Assembly (NCBI GenBank): GCA_964613585.1
Contig: CAZTHL010000072.1
Span: 1-19,256 of the forward strand
Reading direction: 5' to 3'
DNA length: 19,256 bases
DNA from: CAZTHL01 sp964613585
GTDB lineage: Bacteria; Pseudomonadota; Alphaproteobacteria; DSM-16000; Inquilinaceae
Shown here: positions 1 through 6,057 of the stretch, piece by piece
How positions within the stretch are numbered: position 1 is the stretch's first letter
How the letters are laid out: every line of letters starts with the position of its first letter
Notes under the pieces: model-generated
The model's database searches: none
The model's input: the letters and a program-made list of their open reading frames with translations, nothing else
Told to the model about the DNA's origin: nothing
Translations under genes and position numbers: made by a program

Positions 1-251
1 TCGATCTCGTCGAGCAGCGCCCAGGGGTCGACCACGACGCCATTGCCGATCACGGCGATCTTGTCGGAGCGGACCACGCCCGAAGGCAGCAGCGACAGCT
101 TGAAGGTCTGGCCGTTGATCACCAGTGTATGACCGGCGTTGTGGCCGCCCTGGAAGCGCACCACCACATCGGCGCGGGCGGACAGCCAGTCGACGACCTT
201 GCCCTTGCCCTCGTCGCCCCACTGCGCGCCCACCACGGCGACGTTGGTCAT
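1..251 (-). CDS. purA: Adenylosuccinate synthetase, N-terminal part (cut by window edge)
   Basis: PurA joins IMP and aspartate using GTP to make adenylosuccinate, the first committed step from IMP to AMP, in the cytosol. The first 83 codons are visible, reading from 251 down to the left edge. The N-terminus has the family GTP-binding loop GAQWGDEGKGK at residues 8-18 with Asp13, and the sequence FQGGHNAGHT (33-42) with His41; Asp13 and His41 are the catalytic residues of the E. coli enzyme and fall at the same numbers here. The ATG at 251 overlaps the TGA of the upstream hisZ as ATGA, so translation is probably coupled. The remaining roughly 345 residues lie outside the window; nothing in the visible part is damaged. 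Confidence 0.97.
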   Translation of the reverse strand, partial: MTNVAVVGAQWGDEGKGKVVDWLSARADVVVRFQGGHNAGHTLVINGQTFKLSLLPSGVVRSDKIAVIGNGVVVDPWALLDEI

Positions 252-1441
252 GGTGCCTCTCCGCCGTTGACCGGAACGATGCGGCTGCCGTCGAGCCGGG
301 CATGGCAGCCGAGCCGGCGCGCCTCGGCCGGCTCGTCGTCCACCGGATGCATGCCGGCCACGGCAACCTGCCCTTCCTCGCGTAGCTGGCGCGCGACCGC
401 CGGATCGGTGCCGAACGGCAGGAACAGGCGCCGCGGCGGCGCCGGGGCCGGCAGGGCGCGCAGCACGCTGTCCATGTAGAGAGTGAAACCGGTCGCCGGC
501 TCGGGCCCGTGCACGCCGCCCGGGCCGGAGACCGGGTCCGTCACGTAGCGGCCGCCGCGGCCCAGTTCGCCGCGCACGCCATGGCCGAACAGCGTGAAGC
601 TGACCCCGGTCTGATACTCGAAGCCGCGGTGCTCGACGAGGTCGACCGTAAGGCCGAGCGCCGGCAGCGCCCGGCCGATCAGGCCCACTACCGCGATCAG
701 GCGCTGCAGCTCGGCGGCGGCCGCGTCCGGCAGGCCGAGGCTCCGCACCCGCTCGAGCGTCGGCGCGGCGGCGCCGGCGGCCTCAAGCAGCGGCGGCAGC
801 AGGCGCGCCGTCCGGCCGCCTTGGGCGTGAGCGAGCGCGGCGACGCGGGCGGCATCCTTGCGGTCGAGCGCGCCGCGCAGTTCGGCCGCGACTCCCGCCG
901 GCACCGCCAGCGCCTCCAGCAGGGCCGGCACCAGCGTCGGCACGTTGAGGTCGAGCGTCAGCCGGCGGACGCCCGCCTCGATCAGTGCGGTCGCCGCCAG
1001 GATGGCCACCTCCGCGTCGGCCTCGGCCGCGCCAGTGCCGATCAGCTCGCCGCCCACCTGGGTGAACTGGCGCTCGGGGCGCAGCTGGGTGCCGCGGACC
1101 CGCAGCACCTGCCCGGCGTAGGCGAGGCGCAGGGGGCGGGGGGCGCGCGCGAGGCGCGAGCCGGCGATCCGCGCGATCTGAGGCGTGGTGTCGGCGCGCA
1201 GGCCGATCATGCGCCGGCTCTGCGGATCCATCAGCCGGAAGGTCTCGTCGGCCATGTCGGCACCGACGCCGGCGAACAGGGTGTCCTCGAACTCCAGCAG
1301 CGGCGGCTTGACCCGCTCGTAGCCAAAGCTTCCGAGAATCGCGACGAGCCGCTCAACCACCGCGGCCTCGCGGGCGGCATGGGGCGGCAGGGTGTCGTGG
1401 AAGCCGGCGGGCAGGAGGGCCCGGTGCGGCAGGTCGTTCAT
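248..1441 (-). CDS. hisZ: ATP phosphoribosyltransferase regulatory subunit HisZ
   Basis: HisZ is a catalytically inactive relative of histidyl-tRNA synthetase. It associates with the short form of HisG to form the first enzyme of histidine synthesis and transmits histidine feedback. The 397-residue protein shows the class II synthetase fold signatures: PAGFHDTLPPHA near residues 11-22, the motif-2-like LRADTTPQIARIAGSRLA at 81-98, YAGQVLR at 108-114, and EHRGFEYQTGVSFTLFG followed by GRGGRYD-like GRGGRYVTD in the second half. It lacks the C-terminal anticodon-binding domain of true HisRS, and its length fits HisZ. Its presence predicts a short HisG elsewhere in the genome. It overlaps purA by 4 bp; the hisZ-purA order is common in alphaproteobacteria (from memory). 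No strong Shine-Dalgarno sequence precedes the ATG. Confidence 0.93.
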   Translation of the reverse strand: MNDLPHRALLPAGFHDTLPPHAAREAAVVERLVAILGSFGYERVKPPLLEFEDTLFAGVGADMADETFRLMDPQSRRMIGLRADTTPQIARIAGSRLARAPRPLRLAYAGQVLRVRGTQLRPERQFTQVGGELIGTGAAEADAEVAILAATALIEAGVRRLTLDLNVPTLVPALLEALAVPAGVAAELRGALDRKDAARVAALAHAQGGRTARLLPPLLEAAGAAAPTLERVRSLGLPDAAAAELQRLIAVVGLIGRALPALGLTVDLVEHRGFEYQTGVSFTLFGHGVRGELGRGGRYVTDPVSGPGGVHGPEPATGFTLYMDSVLRALPAPAPPRRLFLPFGTDPAVARQLREEGQVAVAGMHPVDDEPAEARRLGCHARLDGSRIVPVNGGEAP

Positions 1442-1656
1442 CGGCAGGGTCTCGGACAGGACGTCAGCGGGAGGCTAGAGCCGGCCCGCCGCCGACGCAA
1501 CAGGCACCCGCCGGATCAAACCTCCGGCCGGACCGGCCTCTCGCGAGACCGGTCGTCCTGCCCGGTGCCCGACCGCGGCGGAGGGTCGGAGGGGGCGCGC
1601 CGACCAGGGCGGCGGCCGGAGGCGCCGGCGCCGGCGGAAGGCCCGCGGCCGCCGCG
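1442..1656 (-). other. Intergenic spacer upstream of hisZ with a palindromic hairpin
   Basis: This 215-bp spacer separates the small minus-strand gene from hisZ. It holds an inverted repeat, gaccgg at 1531-1536 and ccggtc at 1549-1554, around the perfect 10-base palindrome tctcgcgaga (1539-1548). There is no adjacent T-run on either strand, so a terminator call is not justified. It could be part of the hisZ leader. No gene is seen. Confidence 0.3.
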
Positions 1657-1935
1657 TCAGGCGACGCCACCGCCCGGCGCGTAGGCCGACGGCGGCTGCT
1701 CGATCCAGTCGAAGGAGCCCGCGGTGAACTGGTAGAAGCCCTGCTCGGCGATCGAGTTCTTGGCGATCTGCTCGTTGAACGCCTTCCGCGCCTCGCCCAG
1801 CTCCGGAAACTCGCCGACCTTCTCGTAGCCGCCGTCGCCCGGGCAGATGCCGGCCGGCAGTCCGGCGGCGTGGGCCGCGTCGGTGACGATGAAGCAGGCC
1901 GGATCGCTCTTGCAGCGGAACACGATGAAATCCAT
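1657..1935 (-). CDS. Small conserved-looking protein of unknown function
   Basis: This is a 92-residue soluble protein that I do not recognise. It is probably real: a good Shine-Dalgarno (aggggagag, read on the minus strand just before the ATG) lies about 7 bases upstream, and composition is not the Arg/Pro-rich pattern of shadow frames. It begins MDFIVFRCKSDPACFIV and contains three cysteines (8, 14, 31), a GDGGYEKVGEF segment (33-43) and a helix-like middle rich in Ala, Glu and Lys. It has no signal peptide or membrane segment. The Cys-x5-Cys spacing could suggest metal binding, but only three cysteines are present and no known zinc pattern fits. It lies upstream of hisZ-purA on the same strand, 215 bp away, and may or may not share their transcript. 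Confidence 0.72.
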   Translation of the reverse strand: MDFIVFRCKSDPACFIVTDAAHAAGLPAGICPGDGGYEKVGEFPELGEARKAFNEQIAKNSIAEQGFYQFTAGSFDWIEQPPSAYAPGGGVA

Positions 1936-2404
1936 GGCGCTCTCCCCTGGGTGTCGCGATGCCGGTCGGCTCCTCCGGCGGCCTCGGGACTCCGCGCTGC
2001 CGGGGCCCGGGAGCCGGATCGGCGCGGCGGCGGTCCGCAGCGGCCCGGCCCCCGGCCGCGTCGATGCTCACGCGCCTTTCGGGAACGCTCCGCGAACCCG
2101 CTTGTTCCGGCGCGGGCGCCAGCCCTTGGGGGGCGGTTTGTGGGGGGCGGTTTGCTCAGCCGCCGGCTCGTCGACCAATCCTGCTCCGGCGCGACGGTGG
2201 TGCGCCTCCCCCCGTGCTGGCCGGAAAGGCACCGTCCATGGGGTGTGACGGCACCGGTTGAGCCTTATCTCAATTCGGTGTGTGGCGCGGCCGGGATCCC
2301 CGAGGTCGTGGGCCACGGCAGCGGGACCGGGCTGCAGGCGTGCGACAGACCGCTGCGCCGAGGTTGCGGCGCTGCGGCAAGGCAAGGCATAGTAGGCGGA
2401 CACC
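1936..2404. other. Divergent intergenic region (469 bp) with a tandem repeat
   Basis: This lies between the small minus-strand gene and the TerB-like gene, so it must hold promoters in both directions. I see no ORF with coding character, only frames produced by high GC. It contains a perfect 14-bp tandem repeat (2127-2154). The last 130 bases before the TerB start are slightly less GC-rich, but no clear -35/-10 pair could be picked by eye. Confidence 0.5.
2127..2154. repeat. Perfect 14-bp tandem duplication
   Basis: The unit tggggggcggtttg occurs twice with no spacer, at 2127-2140 and 2141-2154. The G6 run makes slippage a simple explanation. It sits about 250 bp upstream of the TerB-like gene and 190 bp upstream of the divergent small gene. 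A regulatory role is possible but unsupported. Confidence 0.85.
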
Positions 2405-2902
2405 ATGATCGAACGGATCAAGGCCATGCTCGGCGACCGGCCGGCCGACCGCGGCAGCGCCGCTCTGGCGCTCAGCGGGCAGGAGCGTCTGCAGCTGGCG
2501 GCGGCCTCCCTGCTGGTCGAGGCGGCGCGCATGGAGGATGGCATCGACGAGGCGGAGCGACATCGGATCGGCGAGCTGGTGCGCTGGCGTTTCAAGCTGA
2601 GCGAGCAGGACGCCGAGGATCTGGTCGAGGCCGCCGTGGCCGCGACCCGGGACACGGTGCAGTGGTATGGCTTCACCGCCACGGTGCGCGAGAGCTTCGA
2701 CGAGGTCGAGCGGGTCCAGTTGATCGAGATGCTGTGGGATGTGGCGTATGCGGACGGCCAGGTGCAGGATCTCGAGGCGAGTCTGCTGAGGCGCATTGCC
2801 GGCCTCTTGCATGTCACCGATCGGGACAGCGGCGCCGCGCGCAAGCGAGCCATGGCGCGGCACGGGCTCGAGGAGGATCGGGCCGGCCGCTCGGAGGCTT
2901 GA
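2405..2902 (+). CDS. TerB-family (tellurite-resistance-like) helical protein
   Basis: The 165-residue product looks like a TerB-type all-helical cytosolic protein. TerB domains carry two acidic, metal-binding-like motifs in a pseudo-repeat. Here they are LLVEAARMEDGIDEAER (36-52), and LWDVAYADGQVQDLEASLLRRI (110-131). The acidic residues at Asp45, Asp48, Glu49 and Asp117, Asp122, Glu124 would be the candidate ligands. Family members are widespread in alphaproteobacteria as stand-alone genes, and most have no proven connection to tellurite; none of the other ter-operon genes is near. The C-terminal 25 residues are basic and probably disordered. It is followed 50 bp later by fdxA on the same strand, so the two may be cotranscribed. 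The family is fairly clear; the cellular role is unknown. Confidence 0.85.
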   Translation: MIERIKAMLGDRPADRGSAALALSGQERLQLAAASLLVEAARMEDGIDEAERHRIGELVRWRFKLSEQDAEDLVEAAVAATRDTVQWYGFTATVRESFDEVERVQLIEMLWDVAYADGQVQDLEASLLRRIAGLLHVTDRDSGAARKRAMARHGLEEDRAGRSEA

Positions 2903-2952
2903 GCGGCAGCCGGGCGGCACTCGGCGGGTCGCGAACGTGGGAGTAGAGGTGA

Positions 2953-3300
2953 ATGCCGTACCTAGTGACCGATGCCTGCATCAAGTGCAAGTACACGGAC
3001 TGTGTCGAGGTCTGTCCGGTGGACTGCTTCTATGAGGGCGAGAACATGCTCGTGATCCACCCCGACGAATGCATAGACTGCGGGGTGTGCGAGCCGGAGT
3101 GCCCGGTCGAGGCGATCAAGCCGGACTCGGAGGTCGACGACATCGACCGCTGGCTCGGGTTGAATCGGCAATATTCCGAGGTGTGGCCGAACATAACGCG
3201 CAAGAAGGAACCCTTGGCGGACGCCGACGCGATGGCCAAGGAGACCGACAAGTATTCCAAGTATTTCTCCGACAAGCCGGGCTCCGACAAGCCGGGCTAG
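2953..3300 (+). CDS. fdxA: Seven-iron ferredoxin FdxA ([3Fe-4S] plus [4Fe-4S])
   Basis: This is a small cytosolic electron carrier of the Azotobacter ferredoxin I type. The cysteine pattern is C9-x7-C17-x3-C21 and C40-x2-C43-x2-C46-x3-C50. By analogy with Azotobacter FdI, C9, C17 and C50 would hold the [3Fe-4S] cluster, and C21, C40, C43 and C46 the [4Fe-4S] cluster; C12 and C25 are extra. The extended C-terminal half (WPNITRKKEPLADADA, 78-93) is typical of alphaproteobacterial FdxA. The 115-residue length is a few residues longer than relatives because the last ten residues are a perfect SDKPG duplication. A gggag at 2939-2943 serves as the ribosome site. carD follows 341 bp downstream, an order common in this class (from memory). 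Confidence 0.96.
   Translation: MPYLVTDACIKCKYTDCVEVCPVDCFYEGENMLVIHPDECIDCGVCEPECPVEAIKPDSEVDDIDRWLGLNRQYSEVWPNITRKKEPLADADAMAKETDKYSKYFSDKPGSDKPG
3267..3296 (+). repeat. 15-bp in-frame tandem duplication at the 3' end of fdxA
   Basis: The unit ctccgacaagccggg occurs at 3267-3281 and again at 3282-3296, giving SDKPG-SDKPG just before the stop codon. The two copies are identical at DNA level, which suggests a recent duplication that keeps the frame. Confidence 0.9.
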
Positions 3301-3641
3301 GACGCCTGAGCATTGTGCCGCGCGGCCGGCGTACGCCGCAGACGCAAGCGCTGCGGCGGGATCGCCGGTACACTTAAAAAATCCGCAACATTGCCCTGGG
3401 GATGCCTTCCGGAGGCGGGCTGTTTGTATTACATTCAGTCGATGATTGCGGTGACCGGTGAGGCGACGCGATCGTCGGCACGCTCGCCCATCGGCTGGCG
3501 ACGGGGATCGCCCGCCACCGGCGGCAAGGTGCACGCTCTTACGAAGCTCTGAAGAAACCGAACATGGGCTACACGGACGCGCGCGAGCCGATTGAGGGGG
3601 CGGGCGTTGGTCTAGTGCTGTGTACGTCAAAGTTGGCGGCG
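3301..3641 (+). other. fdxA-carD intergenic region
   Basis: There is no convincing gene in these 341 bp. It opens with a hairpin, cgccgcag (3334-3341) pairing with ctgcggcg (3351-3358), which could end the fdxA transcript but lacks a T-run. A locally AT-richer patch follows at about 3371-3440, including cttaaaaaatc and tttgtattacattc, and is the best place for a carD promoter. A -10-like tacatt (3430-3435) is visible, but its -35 position (ttccgg) is poor, so I do not call a defined promoter. Confidence 0.4.
3334..3358 (+). terminator. Possible hairpin terminator after fdxA (no T-run)
   Basis: There is an eight-base perfect stem, cgccgcag / ctgcggcg, with a nine-base loop, 34 bp after the fdxA stop. 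No uridine tract follows directly, so it is only a candidate and may be a transcript-stabilising or leader structure. Confidence 0.3.
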
Positions 3642-4145
3642 ATGGTGCAGACACTGGAATACAGCATCGGAGACTATGTGGTGTACCCGGCGCATGGGGT
3701 CGGCCGTATCTCCTCGATCGAGACGCACAGCGTCGGCGAGCATACGGTTGAGCTCTACTCGATCTTCTTCGAGAAGGAGCGGATGGTTCTCAAGCTGCCG
3801 ACGGGAAAGGCCAAGCGCGCCGGCTTGCGCAAGCTCTCGTCGAAGGATCGGATCAAGAGCGCGATGGAGACCCTGCGTGGCCGCAGCAAGGTGCGCCGCA
3901 CCATGTGGAGCCGCCGGGCCCAGGAGTACGAGGCCAAGATCAACTCAGGCGATCCGGTGTCGATTGCCGAGGTGGTGCGTGACCTGCATCGGGCCTCCGA
4001 TCAGCCCGAGCAATCCTACAGCGAGCGGCAGATCTATCAGGCGGCGCTGGAGCGCTTGGCCCGCGAGTTGGCGGCGGTCGAGCGCATCGACGAGAGCCGG
4101 GCCACAGAGCGGCTCGAGGAGGTGCTGTCGCGCACCGCGGCCTGA
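3642..4145 (+). CDS. carD: CarD-family RNA polymerase-binding transcription regulator
   Basis: CarD/CdnL proteins bind the RNA polymerase beta subunit through an N-terminal RNAP-interacting (Tudor-like) domain, contact the upstream edge of the -10 bubble through a helical C-terminal domain and stabilise the open complex, notably at rRNA promoters. The N-terminus here reads YSIGDYVVYPAHGVGRI, the hallmark of the family, followed by the beta-rich segment through VELYSIFFEKERMVLKLP. The helical C-terminal half includes RRTMWSRRAQEYEAKINSGD and SIAEVVRDLH. I choose the ATG at 3642 (167 residues) because family members start just a few residues before the GDYVVYP motif; an in-frame ATG at 3564 would add 26 residues without family character. 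Neither start has a strong Shine-Dalgarno. In Caulobacter the CdnL homologue affects growth and metabolism. Confidence 0.93.
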   Translation: MVQTLEYSIGDYVVYPAHGVGRISSIETHSVGEHTVELYSIFFEKERMVLKLPTGKAKRAGLRKLSSKDRIKSAMETLRGRSKVRRTMWSRRAQEYEAKINSGDPVSIAEVVRDLHRASDQPEQSYSERQIYQAALERLARELAAVERIDESRATERLEEVLSRTAA

Positions 4146-4467
4146 GCCTTGGGGCTTCGGGGCCGGTCCGTCCTCTCATCCCGCCCCGCGTTCCGGCGGG
4201 GCTCCTTGCTGCCGCCCGAACGGCGCCGTGGAGCCGCTGCACGCCCCCATGCGCGCAGCGGAGTCGGCGACGGCCGACATGATGCGACCTCGTGCCACGC
4301 CCGCCGCACCCTTGGCGCGCCGCCGCCACGAGGCGGGGCCAAGACGGCGGCATCGCCCCGACGGCCGGCCCCGGACCCGGCCGCGCGATTGGCCGGGCGC
4401 ATAATCGTCGCCGCGCACGGTGTTCGGCGTTAAGCCGGACGGGCGCTTCGGCTACCATGGCGCGGTC
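4146..4467. other. carD-fzlA intergenic region (322 bp)
   Basis: This is GC-rich, with several unsupported frames on both strands but none with a family match or credible ribosome site. A hairpin just after carD (4183-4202) is the main structure. No clear promoter for the downstream GST-like gene was recognised. Confidence 0.4.
4183..4202 (+). terminator. Candidate terminator after carD
   Basis: A perfect seven-base stem, gccccgc (4183-4189) and gcggggc (4196-4202), has the six-base loop gttccg and lies 38 bp after the carD stop. Only a weak T-rich stretch (tccttgct) follows. Its position fits termination, while the missing U-tract lowers certainty. Confidence 0.45.
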
Positions 4468-5139
4468 ATGCGCGTGCTCCACCACCTACCCTTCTCGGCC
4501 GACTGCCGTCTCGTCCGGCTCCTACTGGCGGAGCTCAGGGTGCCCGCGGAGTTGGTCGAGGAGCGGGTCTGGGATCGGCCGCCCGGCCTGTTCCGCCTCA
4601 ACCCCGCCGGCGAGGTGCCGGTGCTGGTCGAGCCCGAGGACGGCCCGGTGGTGGTCGACGCCTGGCCGATCGTCGAGCACCTGTGCGACACGGTCCCCGG
4701 AGGCGGCCTGATCGGCGCGGACCCGCCGGCGCGGGCGGAGACCCGGCGCCTGCTCAGCTGGTTCGGACGCAAGCTGGCCCGCGAGGTCACCGAGAACCTG
4801 GCCGGCGAGAAGATCCTGAAGCGGCTGATGCGGCGTGGCCAGCCCTGCTCCGAGGCGATCCGCGCCGGCCACGCCAACATCCACTATCACCTCGACTATG
4901 TCGACTTCCTGGCCGAGCAGCGGCGCTGGCTGGCCGGCGACCGGCTCAGCGTCGCCGACCTCGCCGCCGCGGCGCAGCTCTCGGTGATCGATTATCTGGG
5001 CGACGTGCCCTGGCTTGAGCACGCCGAGGCGAAGGACTGGTACGCCCGCCTGAAGTCGCGGCCATCGTTCCGGCCGCTGCTGGAGGACCGGCTGCCCGGC
5101 ATGGCGCCGGCCGCCCACTACGACGATCTCGACTTTTGA
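4468..5139 (+). CDS. fzlA: Glutathione S-transferase-fold protein, probably the FtsZ-binding division protein FzlA
   Basis: The 223-residue product has a GST fold: a thioredoxin-like N-terminal domain with LNPAGEVPVLVE at residues 44-55 and the helical C-terminal domain with RRWLAGDRLSVADLAAAAQL. Two points favour FzlA over a detoxifying GST. The protein ends in a conserved-looking tail, RPSFRPLLEDRLPGMAPAAHYDDLDF, as in alphaproteobacterial FzlA homologues (from memory). It also lies near a YeeZ-like SDR gene, its usual neighbourhood. In Caulobacter, FzlA binds and curves FtsZ filaments and promotes constriction through the FtsW/FtsI step, with the C-terminal tail important. I chose the ATG at 4468, directly before the beta-1 strand; an upstream in-frame start at 4420 adds residues outside the fold. 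An ordinary GST remains possible. Confidence 0.75.
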   Translation: MRVLHHLPFSADCRLVRLLLAELRVPAELVEERVWDRPPGLFRLNPAGEVPVLVEPEDGPVVVDAWPIVEHLCDTVPGGGLIGADPPARAETRRLLSWFGRKLAREVTENLAGEKILKRLMRRGQPCSEAIRAGHANIHYHLDYVDFLAEQRRWLAGDRLSVADLAAAAQLSVIDYLGDVPWLEHAEAKDWYARLKSRPSFRPLLEDRLPGMAPAAHYDDLDF

Positions 5140-5194
5140 GCCGGGCCGGGCCATGACCGGGCGCCGGCCTGCCAGCCCCGTTCGAGGACCTGCG

Positions 5195-5911
5195 ATGACC
5201 CTGCCATGCCAGCCCTCCCGCCTCGCCGCCGTGCTCGCCCTGCTCCTGGCCGCGGCGGCACCGGCGCCGGCCCGGGCCCAGCTGCCGATGCCGCCCGTGG
5301 CCGATCAGATCGTCCTGCAGCTCGCCGCCGAGCAATGGGTCGAGACCGCGACCGCCGAGGTCACTGTGTCGATCGAGGCGGCGCTCGGCGGGGCCGATGC
5401 GGCTCGCACGCGCTCGGCCATGCGGGACGCGCTGGTGTCCCTGGCGCCCGAGGCCGACTGGCGCTTCCTGCGCTTCGACCGCTCGGTCGATGCCAGCGGC
5501 CTCGAGCGCTGGAGCGCCGCGGCCCGCGCCCGGCTGCCCGAGGACGCGCTGGACGGCCTCGTCGACCGCGCGGCGGCCGAAAGCGTGCCCGGCCTGCAGC
5601 TTGAGCTGGCCGGCATCGACTTCACGCCGACCCTGGCCGAGATCGAGGCGGCACGAGGCGAGCTGCGCACCCGGCTGTACCGGCAGGCCGAGGCGGAGCT
5701 CGAGCGCCTGGCCGAGGTATTCCCCGACCGCGGCTTCCGTCTGGCGCGGGTCGAGTTCGGCGCCGGCGCGCCGCCGCAGCCGGTGCCGCGCGCCTTCCGC
5801 GCCGATGCGGCCGAGGCGGCCTCGGCGGCTCCGGCACCGGTGGCGGTGTCGCGGCAGCTGCGGCTCGAGGCGCGGGTCATCCTGTCCGAGCTGGTGCCGC
5901 CGCCGCGATAG
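5195..5911 (+). CDS. Exported protein of unknown function
   Basis: The 238-residue product is predicted to be secreted: MTLPCQPSR, then a hydrophobic stretch rich in Leu and Ala, then a likely signal peptidase I site after APARAQ (cleavage near residue 27-28). The mature protein is acidic and Ala/Glu/Arg-rich, with an alternating beta-like start (VETATAEVTVSIEAAL) and a helix (ELRTRLYRQAEAELERLAEVF) followed by a strand (FRLARVEFG). That arrangement faintly recalls SIMPL/DUF541 periplasmic proteins, but I cannot claim membership. The ATG at 5195 is chosen over an earlier one at 5153 because gagga at 5184-5188 precedes it at good spacing and because the signal peptide starts there. It follows fzlA by 55 bp and may be cotranscribed with it. 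Confidence 0.75.
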   Translation: MTLPCQPSRLAAVLALLLAAAAPAPARAQLPMPPVADQIVLQLAAEQWVETATAEVTVSIEAALGGADAARTRSAMRDALVSLAPEADWRFLRFDRSVDASGLERWSAAARARLPEDALDGLVDRAAAESVPGLQLELAGIDFTPTLAEIEAARGELRTRLYRQAEAELERLAEVFPDRGFRLARVEFGAGAPPQPVPRAFRADAAEAASAAPAPVAVSRQLRLEARVILSELVPPPR

Positions 5912-5949
5912 CGCGGGATCCCGGGACCGACGGCGGTCCGGACCCACGG

Positions 5950-5966
5950 CCCCGCGCGGCGCGGGG
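5950..5966 (+). terminator. Possible GC hairpin after the exported protein gene
   Basis: A perfect stem, ccccgcg (5950-5956) and cgcgggg (5960-5966), has a three-base loop. It lies between the stop at 5911 and the promoter-like sequence near 5986. No T-run follows, so intrinsic termination is uncertain. Confidence 0.3.
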
Positions 5967-5985
5967 GCGCCCCTGGCCGGTGGCG

Positions 5986-6014
5986 TTGCCGGCCCTCCGG
6001 CGGCGCCCTAATCT
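5986..6014 (+). promoter_or_regulatory. Candidate sigma-70-type promoter for the SDR-nudC pair
   Basis: ttgccg (5986-5991) and taatct (6009-6014) are separated by 17 bases and would start transcription about 35 bases before the SDR ATG. The -35 matches four of six consensus bases and the -10 only three of six. Position and spacing are the main support. Confidence 0.35.
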
Positions 6015-6057
6015 TGTAGCGGCGTCCCGCCGTTCCGCCGTCCCGCCCCGTGCCGCC

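Noticed and set aside
509..1684. 391-codon plus-strand frame antisense to hisZ
   Set aside because: hisZ on the other strand carries clear motifs; this frame is Arg/Gln/Gly-rich without any domain.
2405..2902. Tellurite resistance locus
   Set aside because: Only a TerB-like protein is present; no terC, terD, terA or terZ neighbours, and the family has wider roles.
3391..3435. Sigma-70 promoter for carD built from ttgccc and tacatt
   Set aside because: Spacing is 33 bases, far from 16-18, and no better -35 fits the -10-like sequence.
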